Part shown: piece by piece, positions 1-5,072 of the stretch
How positions within the stretch are numbered: position 1 is the first letter of the stretch
Layout of the letters: each line of letters begins with the position of its first letter
The notes under the pieces: model-generated
The model's input: only the letters and a program-made list of their open reading frames with translations
Database searches by the model: none
Told to the model about the DNA's origin: nothing
Assembly: GCA_947441325.1 (NCBI GenBank)
Contig: CANETR010000127.1
Location: 1-6,490, forward strand
Source: Saprospiraceae bacterium
GTDB taxonomy: Bacteria; Bacteroidota; Bacteroidia; Chitinophagales; Saprospiraceae
Reading direction: 5' to 3'
DNA: 6,490 bases
Position numbers and translations under genes: made by a program

Positions 1-1
1 G

Positions 2-415
2 CTGTTGAGCAGCGATGTCATCATAAAAATACAGGACGCACTTTGGAATAGAACATGGCCCGAGTTTTTTGAGGTTTTAAATCATGTCTTTTCAACTGTT
101 CCTTATCAGATTTTCAACAGCAATGAGGCCTATTATCACTCTTTGGTGCATGTTACACTTACGCTGACAGGGAATTTAGTGCTCTCGGAACTAATGAGCA
201 ACAATGGCAGAATTGATACCGTACTTGAAACCGACGATCTGGTGGTCATCTTCGAATTTAAAATCGACAGCAGTGCCGATTTAGCCTTGGCTCAAATTCA
301 CGAGAAAAAATATGCAGAGCGCTATTGCAAAAAGGATAAAGAATTAGTTCTAATCGGCGTAAATTTCGACAGCGCCAAAAGAAATATTACAGATTATAAA
401 GTTGAAAACTTTTAA
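2..415 (+). CDS. C-terminal PD-(D/E)XK nuclease-like domain protein (5' end outside window)
   Basis: This is the 3' end of a larger gene, because the reading frame is open to the left edge. The TTG at position 5 is only the first possible start in the window and is unlikely to be real. Numbering from that TTG, the 136 visible residues look like the C-terminal nuclease-fold domain (PDDEXK_9 / DUF1703 type) often attached to an N-terminal AAA-ATPase-like domain in Bacteroidota. The core signature is visible: Asp71 in GRID, then the EFK motif with Glu84 and Lys86, followed by QIHEKKY (Gln97), a KELVLIGVNFD strand and a final strand ending in YKVENF. The family usually has several hundred residues, so most of the protein, including any ATPase domain, is missing here. 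Its cellular role is poorly known. Nuclease activity is inferred from the fold only. The gene converges on rsmG with 17 bp between the stop codons. Confidence 0.75.
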   Translation: MLSSDVIIKIQDALWNRTWPEFFEVLNHVFSTVPYQIFNSNEAYYHSLVHVTLTLTGNLVLSELMSNNGRIDTVLETDDLVVIFEFKIDSSADLALAQIHEKKYAERYCKKDKELVLIGVNFDSAKRNITDYKVENF

Positions 416-432
416 TTTCTAATTTCTGCCAT

Positions 433-1059
433 CTACCCTATATAAACCAAGCTTTTCGTCTCGAAAAATTCCTCCTCAAAAAAATCCTTCATTGGAAAAA
501 CTTCGCTGTAAACACCTTTGGGTAGCAGAGCCAATTCCTCTTTCAGATTGGTGAGCCCCTTGTAGGCCCAGATACAATTGGGCATGGCATGTTTCGATTT
601 CGTCAGCACTGCGTTTTTCGCCCAGCTATGAAGTTTATCGGCAGTGGCAACAGCACGGGTTACCACAAAATCGAATTTTTCCTTGACATTTTCGGCACGA
701 TCGGCTTTTACACGAACATTGTCGAGCTCAAGGGCAATGGCTACTTCTCCGCAGACCTTTATTTTTTTGGCAATAGAATCGACCAGCAGAAACTCCGTTT
801 CGGGAAACATGATAGCCAAAGGAATACCCGGAAAACCACCACCACAGCCCAAATCCATAATTTTTGCGCCAGGCTGCAGGGTCAGCACCTTGGCCAAGGC
901 CAGCGAATGCAGCACATGATGCGTGTACAGGTTGTCGATATCCTTGCGCGACACGACATTAATCTGCTCGTTCCAATAGCGGTACAGTTGGTCGAGTTTT
1001 TCGAAACGCTGCTTTTGCAGCTCATCCAAATGCGGAAAATATTTATTGATGATGTCCAT
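433..1059 (-). CDS. rsmG: 16S rRNA (guanine(527)-N(7))-methyltransferase RsmG
   Basis: RsmG (GidB) transfers a methyl group from S-adenosylmethionine to N7 of G527 in the 530 loop of 16S rRNA; in several bacteria its loss gives low-level streptomycin resistance. The 208-residue length is normal for the family. The N-terminal helical region (about residues 5-60) contains the family pattern NVVSRKDIDNLYTHHVLHSLALA. The SAM-binding motif I is DLGCGGGFPGIPLAI at residues 69-83, Asp94 follows in LLVDS as the likely ribose-binding acid, and RAE (121-123) and TRAVA (134-138) match later conserved blocks. WAYKG lies near residue 164. The ATG at 1059 gives a normal N-terminus and is preceded by an A-rich stretch without a Shine-Dalgarno box. 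The gene is divergent from the GT-C operon and appears to be transcribed alone. Confidence 0.96.
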   Translation of the reverse strand: MDIINKYFPHLDELQKQRFEKLDQLYRYWNEQINVVSRKDIDNLYTHHVLHSLALAKVLTLQPGAKIMDLGCGGGFPGIPLAIMFPETEFLLVDSIAKKIKVCGEVAIALELDNVRVKADRAENVKEKFDFVVTRAVATADKLHSWAKNAVLTKSKHAMPNCIWAYKGLTNLKEELALLPKGVYSEVFPMKDFFEEEFFETKSLVYIG

Positions 1060-1083
1060 TTTCTATGCCAATTAAATTGAATG

Positions 1084-1119
1084 CAAAGCTACACAAAGCT
1101 CTTGAAAAATCAGTCCAAA
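1084..1119 (-). promoter_or_regulatory. Candidate Bacteroidetes-type promoter of rsmG
   Basis: On the minus strand, TAGCTTTG (plus-strand CAAAGCTA at 1084-1091) matches the Bacteroidetes -7 consensus TAnnTTTG at every fixed position. A TTTG (plus-strand CAAA at 1116-1119) lies upstream with a 24-bp gap, slightly longer than the usual 19-23. Transcription would start about 20 nt before the rsmG ATG. Single -7 matches occur by chance in AT-rich DNA, so the long spacing keeps confidence low. Confidence 0.35.
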
Positions 1120-1148
1120 TTATGAGACTCTTACTTTTAAGCGCTGCA

Positions 1149-1181
1149 TTTGAAAAAATTAAATAAGATTATCTATTTTTG
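1149..1181 (+). promoter_or_regulatory. Bacteroidetes-type promoter of the GT-C/methyltransferase operon
   Basis: TTTG at 1149-1152 and TATTTTTG at 1174-1181 are separated by 21 bp. This matches the -33/-7 consensus (TTTG and TAnnTTTG) of the Bacteroidetes primary sigma factor in both boxes and in spacing. The inferred transcription start is near 1187. The promoter lies inside the longest open reading frame, which begins with TTG at 1150. It therefore argues that the frame upstream of the ATG at 1240 is untranslated and that the mRNA has a leader of about 50 nt. Confidence 0.62.
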
Positions 1182-1193
1182 GATGATAATTGT

Positions 1194-1203
1194 GCCTCGA
1201 GGC
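1194..1203. repeat. 10-bp perfect palindrome in the operon leader
   Basis: GCCTCGAGGC is a perfect inverted repeat just downstream of the inferred transcription start and about 37 bp before the ATG at 1240. It is GC-rich in an otherwise AT-rich leader. It could be an operator for a dimeric regulator or simply chance; nothing else in the window indicates a partner. Confidence 0.3.
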
Positions 1204-1239
1204 TGTTTAGCAAAAAACAATCCACAAAAAGCAAGCGAT

Positions 1240-3501
1240 ATGTCCAAAAAGAAGCCCCTCAAAGATCAGAAAAGCGGCAATGAAATAAAAAAACCTGAAG
1301 TAAAAAAGGAATCAAAGCCTGAGTATGCGCCAAAAGCCACTCAAGTACTGAAGGAACTGCCAAAGCCCATCGATACCAGCACGCCACATGACAGTCTGCT
1401 GAGGAAAATTTTTATCGGCACTGCCCTGCTCATGTTCCTGACCATGGCTTTTATGTCGATCAATGTAGGGGTAAACGAGGACGATAAATACCAGAACGAT
1501 TACGCACAGGCGCTCTATAAATTTTACAGCACAATGGGCAATGATACTACTGCCCTGAACTATGCCCCCGAGAAAGGTTCGATGCATTTTTATGGCGGAT
1601 TTTTCGATTTCAGCTCTACTGTTGCGAATGCAGCTTTAGGTACTAACGATCCTTCGTCAGAGGCATATCATAGTGTTCGCCATGTTTTCAATGCCACACT
1701 AGGCTTTTTGGCCATGCTCTTTACTGCTTTGCTAGCCCGACTGATAGGTGGCTGGTATATGGGATTTTTGGCCTTGGCGCTGATGTTTTTCTCGCCCAGA
1801 TTCCTGGGAGATTCACTGATGAATCCCAAGGATATTCCTTTTGCGGCAGGCTATATCATTTCGGTTTATTACAGCGCTGTTTTGCTTGGCGAAATGGAAA
1901 AACCCAAGAGAAGTACGCTTATCGGGCTTGCCCTGGGCATTGGGCTTGCCATAAGTACACGTGTTGGAGGTTTACTACTCATTGGTTATCTGGCCATGTT
2001 TATTGGCATTGAGCTCTGGCGCCGTTATGGTTTGGGCTCGGCCCTGGGCAATACCAATAGGCTGTTCAATATTGCAAAATACGCTCTTCTGGCAGTTGTA
2101 GCCGGATATTTATTAGCCATGCTTTTCTGGCCTTTCGGTTTAGTCGATCCACTGCGCCATCCCTTCGAGGCTCTCTCTGAAATGTCGAAACGTGGTGTAA
2201 ATATTAAACTTTTATTTAATGGTGGAATGATTTGGGCGCAGAGCTGTCCCTGGTATTATTCCTTTGTTTGGATGCTTTATACCATTCCAATTGCCGTGCT
2301 GATAGGCCTTGCGCTATTTTTGCCCTTTATTGGAAAGATTCTGAAAGATTACACGGTGAATCCGCTACATCTGGTGGTTTTTGCCTGTATTTTTCCAATT
2401 TTTTATGTTATTTACAAAGAATCGACATTGTACGATGGCTGGCGACACCTTTATTTCTCTTATCCGCCGATGGTGGTATTGGCCACTCTTGGCTGGTTTG
2501 GACTGGTAAGAACCTTGCCGGCAAAAAAGGCATTTAGCTATGGTTTTAGCGCACTCATTGCCCTTTTACTTTTAGAACCTGCTATCTTCATCGCCAGAAA
2601 TCCACATCTGCCCTATGTTTATTTCAATCCTATCATTGGTGGTGTAAACGGTGCCTTTGGTAAATTCGAACTGGATTATTGGGGAACAAGTCTCAAGCAG
2701 GGCATGGAATATCTTGAAAAAGAAGATGTTTTCAAAAATGCCACGGAGGCCAATCCGGTTGTGGTAACCACCAACTCAGTTTATGTTGCCTATTGCTACT
2801 CAAAAAAATTCGGCAAAAAAATAAAATTGCTTTACTCTAAATATTACAATAGAGATGACCAGAAATGGGATTATGCCCTCTTTATCTCTCGATTTGTGGC
2901 GCCCGAGCAGCAGGCAATCAGAAAATGGCCGGTTAATTCCTATGCTGTTCATAATGTAAAAGCCAATAATGTTCCTGTGTTGACAATTTACAAGGATAGT
3001 CTCTACTATGCCTACGAAGCACAGCAGGCTATGAAAGTCAGAGATATTCCTAAAGCAATTGATTTGCTCAGAAAAGAAATTGCCTTGCATCCCGATAGTG
3101 AATTGCCCTATCTTCGTTTGGGACAGGCTTACCTGAGCATGGCAAAATTCGATAGTGCCGCAGTTATATTGGATAAGGCACTTGCACTTGTTCCTAATTG
3201 GGACAATGGCTTGTATATGAAAGCAGTTGGTCTGCAAAGCCAAAACAAGCTGGATGAAGCCGAAAAACTACATTTGAAAGTGCTGGAATTGAACGAGCGC
3301 TATACTCCAAGCTTACAACAACTTGCTGCCATTTATTCCAATCAGGGCAAGCATGCATATGCCATCAAATATCTGGAAAACTTTATGCAGATTGAAGGCA
3401 ATCAACGCCGCGATATCATTCAATTTGCTGCCGATGTCTATCGCAGGGCCAATGACTCCAGAGCAGAGCAATACGAACAATTTCTTCAAAAAATGAAATA
3501 A
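1240..3501 (+). CDS. GT-C/PMT-like membrane glycosyltransferase with C-terminal TPR domain
   Basis: The 753-residue protein is probably an inner-membrane enzyme that transfers a sugar from a lipid-linked donor. Residues 1-50 form a Lys-rich, Pro-rich cytoplasmic tail. About ten or eleven membrane segments follow between residues 56 and 452. After the first segment, NVGVNEDDKY (Glu80-Asp81-Asp82) sits where GT-C/PMT enzymes carry their catalytic acidic pair. Other family-like motifs are MNPKDIPFA (194-202), LYDGWRHLYFSYPP (about 397-410) and YFNPIIGG plus FELDYWGTS (about 461-484). A soluble region leads into about four TPR units (587-723) and a partial fifth. The frame extends 30 codons upstream to a TTG at 1150, but that stretch contains the promoter, so the MSKKK start at 1240 is preferred. 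The methyltransferase follows after 4 bp. The fold assignment is by motif and topology; donor and acceptor are unknown, and a non-enzymatic envelope protein is possible. Confidence 0.72.
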   Translation: MSKKKPLKDQKSGNEIKKPEVKKESKPEYAPKATQVLKELPKPIDTSTPHDSLLRKIFIGTALLMFLTMAFMSINVGVNEDDKYQNDYAQALYKFYSTMGNDTTALNYAPEKGSMHFYGGFFDFSSTVANAALGTNDPSSEAYHSVRHVFNATLGFLAMLFTALLARLIGGWYMGFLALALMFFSPRFLGDSLMNPKDIPFAAGYIISVYYSAVLLGEMEKPKRSTLIGLALGIGLAISTRVGGLLLIGYLAMFIGIELWRRYGLGSALGNTNRLFNIAKYALLAVVAGYLLAMLFWPFGLVDPLRHPFEALSEMSKRGVNIKLLFNGGMIWAQSCPWYYSFVWMLYTIPIAVLIGLALFLPFIGKILKDYTVNPLHLVVFACIFPIFYVIYKESTLYDGWRHLYFSYPPMVVLATLGWFGLVRTLPAKKAFSYGFSALIALLLLEPAIFIARNPHLPYVYFNPIIGGVNGAFGKFELDYWGTSLKQGMEYLEKEDVFKNATEANPVVVTTNSVYVAYCYSKKFGKKIKLLYSKYYNRDDQKWDYALFISRFVAPEQQAIRKWPVNSYAVHNVKANNVPVLTIYKDSLYYAYEAQQAMKVRDIPKAIDLLRKEIALHPDSELPYLRLGQAYLSMAKFDSAAVILDKALALVPNWDNGLYMKAVGLQSQNKLDEAEKLHLKVLELNERYTPSLQQLAAIYSNQGKHAYAIKYLENFMQIEGNQRRDIIQFAADVYRRANDSRAEQYEQFLQKMK

Positions 3502-3505
3502 AGCC

Positions 3506-4249
3506 ATGTCTAAAACTGAATTTCAGGCCGATCATTACGATCATCTTTATCCTGTTGGAATCGAATATCAATATTGGCAAATTGCCAGAAACAAGACCCT
3601 GCTAAAAGTTGTCAAAAAGCATTGTAAGCCAGGCGACCGAATTCTGGAAGTTGGCTGTGGACGTGGCGATGTGTTGCGCTATTTCCGCCATCATGGAATC
3701 GACTGCTGGGGTGTGGAACTGGCCGATCAGGTGCCTGTGCTCGATGATATGAAAGAATTTATACAAATTGGTGTCGATGCCAATACCTTGCCCGAAGATT
3801 TCAGACATTCAGTCAAAATCATCACCCTTTTCGATGTAATTGAACACCTACCCGACCCCACTGTTTTTTTGAATGAGTTGAAAGAAAATTTCCCCAATTT
3901 GACACATTTCATCATTACAGTACCAGCCTGCCAGGAAATCTGGTCGAACTACGATGAATTCAATGGCCACTATCGCCGCTACAATTTGAAAATGATGCGT
4001 GAGCAGAGTAGCGCAATCGGATCAGAAATTTTAGCCAATCGTTTTTTCTTCAAAATGCTCTACCTGCCTGCAAGGATTCTGCTTTGTATTAAAAAAGAGC
4101 GGAATACGGTACTGAAAGGTCCCAAGCCGGGCTTTGCCCGATTGGTTCATCGACTCATCGCCAATGTTTCTATTATTATTGATTCAATTTTTCCGGCCTC
4201 TTTCAAGGGTTCGTCCGTATTGTCGGTATTGAAACTGAAGAAGGATTGA
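3506..4249 (+). CDS. Class I SAM-dependent methyltransferase
   Basis: The 247-residue protein has a Rossmann-type methyltransferase core of the Methyltransf_11/23 type. Motif I is EVGCGRG (48-54), the acidic residue after strand 2 is Glu71 in GVEL, and the FDVIEHLPDP block (109-118) supplies motif II. The stretch TVPA...WSNYDEFNGHYRRYN (138-160) is typical of methyltransferases found with glycan or lipid-sugar genes. The C-terminal half has two hydrophobic stretches (about 180-195 and 219-231) and ends GSSVLSVLK, as in relatives that associate with membranes. The ATG lies 4 bp after the stop codon of the GT-C/TPR gene, so the two are almost certainly co-transcribed and possibly translationally coupled. 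A role in modifying the same envelope glycan or lipid is inferred from this pairing. The substrate is unknown. The stop codon lies within the first unit of a heptanucleotide repeat array. Confidence 0.85.
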   Translation: MSKTEFQADHYDHLYPVGIEYQYWQIARNKTLLKVVKKHCKPGDRILEVGCGRGDVLRYFRHHGIDCWGVELADQVPVLDDMKEFIQIGVDANTLPEDFRHSVKIITLFDVIEHLPDPTVFLNELKENFPNLTHFIITVPACQEIWSNYDEFNGHYRRYNLKMMREQSSAIGSEILANRFFFKMLYLPARILLCIKKERNTVLKGPKPGFARLVHRLIANVSIIIDSIFPASFKGSSVLSVLKLKKD

Positions 4250-4341
4250 ACATGTTTCATTGAACATTGAGTATTGAACATCTTTCATTGAACATTGAGC
4301 ATTGAGTATTTATCATTGAACATTGAGTACTTATCATTTCT
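4244..4341 (+). repeat. Heptanucleotide array CATTGAA/CATTGAG, 14 units
   Basis: The 98 bp divide exactly into 14 consecutive 7-bp units. CATTGAA and CATTGAG dominate, mixed with variants such as TATTGAA, CATCTTT, TATTTAT and TACTTAT. A higher-order 28-bp period is also visible: CATTGAACATTGAG starts at 4258, 4286 and 4314. The first unit, GATTGAA, contains the TGA stop codon of the methyltransferase, so the array begins inside the gene's last codons. The function is unknown. Confidence 0.85.
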
Positions 4342-4385
4342 AGGAAAATCGAAAATCTTTCATTCGTTTCACGGAACTTCGTTTC

Positions 4386-4456
4386 TTTCCTCTTTCCTCT
4401 TTCCTCTTTCATCTTTCCTCTTTCCTCTTTCCTCTTTCCTCTTTCATTCTTTCCTC
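4386..4456 (+). repeat. Heptanucleotide array TTTCCTC, nine units plus one offset copy
   Basis: Nine tandem 7-bp units fill 4386-4448. Seven are perfect TTTCCTC, and the fourth (TTTCATC) and ninth (TTTCATT) carry substitutions. A further perfect copy at 4450-4456 is shifted by one base. The strand is almost pure pyrimidine, so the complement is a GAGGAAA polypurine tract. The chance open frame across it encodes a low-complexity Ser/Phe/Leu peptide and is not a gene. Confidence 0.9.
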
Positions 4457-4471
4457 TTCTATAGCTATATT

Positions 4472-4524
4472 ACGCAGAGCACGAAAAGCACGTATATAAT
4501 CTACTACGCAAAGAAGCGCAAAGC
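4472..4524 (+). repeat. Degenerate ACGCAGAG/ACGCAAAG repeat
   Basis: ACGCAGAGC and ACGAAAAGC are adjacent (4472-4489). After a short AT-rich break, ACGCAAAG (4506-4513) and GCGCAAAGC (4516-4524) follow. The period is 9-10 bp, unlike the 7-bp arrays nearby. It resembles ACGCAAAG-type short repeats that I recall from intergenic DNA of various bacteria; that link is from memory only. Confidence 0.5.
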
Positions 4525-4648
4525 AAGTTGCTGTTTGCTATTTTAATAGTACCTAGTGTTATGTTATCTTTGAAATGACATACGGGTGTATTATTTACCT
4601 TTTACATCCATTTAATGTTTTAACAAAAGACAAATTAGTTCAGTTACA

Positions 4649-4724
4649 GCTCCAGAGGAGCGACATTTTTGTAGCAGCGTAAGCTGCGAGGAAAAAGAAC
4701 CCTGTAGGGGTGCCATTTTGATTA
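4649..4724 (+). repeat. REP-like two-hairpin element, copy 1
   Basis: In order, the element has hairpin GCTCC-AGA-GGAGC (4649-4661), the segment ATTTTTGTAGC (4665-4675), a small hairpin GCAGC-GTAA-GCTGC (4674-4687), a purine-rich stretch, hairpin CCC-TGTA-GGG (4700-4709) and GCCATTTTGATTA. A diverged inverted copy lies at 4748-4822 with the same order. The layout resembles REP/BIME elements. The first hairpin, followed by a T run, could also act as a weak terminator for rightward transcripts from the methyltransferase operon. Confidence 0.7.
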
Positions 4725-4747
4725 CCCTTTTTTAGGACGAGTCATTT

Positions 4748-4822
4748 TAATTAAATGCCGCTCCTATGGAGCTCTTTCCATTTTTTTCGCCAAAGGCTAC
4801 AAAAATATTGCCCCGATGGGGC
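4748..4822 (-). repeat. REP-like two-hairpin element, copy 2 (inverted)
   Basis: Read on the minus strand, this copy has hairpin GCCCC-ATC-GGGGC (4822-4810), then ATTTTTGTAGC (4806-4796, identical to copy 1 over 11 bp), a purine-rich stretch, hairpin GCTCC-ATA-GGAGC (4772-4760) and GGCATTTAATTA. Length and order match copy 1, although hairpin sequences are swapped or diverged: the second hairpin here resembles the first hairpin of copy 1. A 23-bp spacer separates the copies. The first hairpin with its T run faces leftward transcripts from the crotonase gene. Confidence 0.7.
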
Positions 4823-4884
4823 TGCAAAGAGGTCAAATCATCTATGAAATTTTAGGGCAACACTTCTCTGAAGCTAGTTTTGAA

Positions 4885-4905
4885 CCTATTACCTAGTCCC
4901 TAAAG
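4885..4905 (+). repeat. CCTAGTC-family heptamer block 1
   Basis: Three 7-bp units, CCTATTA, CCTAGTC and CCTAAAG, are followed by AAAAA. Blocks with the same phasing and the same CCTA(A/G)AG-AAAA ending occur at 4940-4953 and 5041-5068. A lone related piece, TAGTACCTAGT, lies at 4547-4557. Confidence 0.6.
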
Positions 4906-4939
4906 AAAAACTGGATACTAAATCATTGGCTATTAAAAA

Positions 4940-4953
4940 CCTAGTACCTAGAG
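4940..4953 (+). repeat. CCTAGTC-family heptamer block 2
   Basis: Two 7-bp units, CCTAGTA and CCTAGAG, are followed by AAAATG. This is the shortest block, recognised by its shared phasing and A-rich tail with the other two. Confidence 0.55.
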
Positions 4954-5040
4954 AAAATGATTGTCAAAAATGAGATAACCTAATAATTATGTAATAAATT
5001 ATCAAATCATCTCATCCGCACATCAATAAATTAGAAATGA

Positions 5041-5068
5041 CCTAGTCCCTAGTCCCTCCTACCTAAAG
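5041..5068 (+). repeat. CCTAGTC-family heptamer block 3
   Basis: Four 7-bp units, CCTAGTC twice, then CCTCCTA and CCTAAAG, are followed by AAAATTA. The block ends 4 bp from the crotonase stop codon, so it would form the start of that mRNA's 3' untranslated region, read as the complement. Confidence 0.7.
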
Positions 5069-5072
5069 AAAA

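Larger units (their letters stand above)
4250..5072. other. 823-bp repeat-rich non-coding region between convergent genes
   Basis: Both flanking genes end here, the methyltransferase on the left and the crotonase on the right. I find no credible coding sequence. The region holds three heptanucleotide repeat families, a degenerate ACGCAAAG-type repeat and an inverted pair of two-hairpin elements, listed separately. The remaining stretches (4342-4385, 4557-4648, 4823-4884 and 4954-5040) are AT-rich and show nothing I can name, apart from -7-like boxes TATCTTTG (4565-4572) and TAGTTTTG (4875-4882) without good -33 partners. Confidence 0.8.

Noticed and set aside
589..1080. Long frame on the + strand opposite rsmG
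   Set aside because: It is antisense to a clear rsmG gene, and its sequence shows no recognisable family.
1150..1239. Hydrophobic N-terminal extension of the GT-C protein resembling a signal peptide
   Set aside because: The stretch coincides with a good promoter and leader; translation from MSKKK at 1240 fits better.
2800..3243. 147-codon frame on the minus strand within the GT-C/TPR gene
   Set aside because: It is antisense to the TPR region, has unusual Cys/Ile-rich composition and no recognisable motif.
4258..4341. Three 28-bp repeats considered as a CRISPR array
   Set aside because: The units are contiguous, have no unique spacers and resolve into 7-bp subunits; no cas genes are present.
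4295..4546. Open frame of 83 codons across the repeat region, rich in Ser, Phe and Leu
   Set aside because: It is the translation of the CATTGAG and TTTCCTC arrays, starts with TTG inside a repeat unit, and shows no domain; the seven-residue periodicity comes from the 7-bp DNA unit.
4875..4882. TAGTTTTG as a second promoter -7 box
   Set aside because: There is no TTTG at proper spacing (only TTTA at 20 bp) and no gene downstream on that strand; the chance frequency is high.
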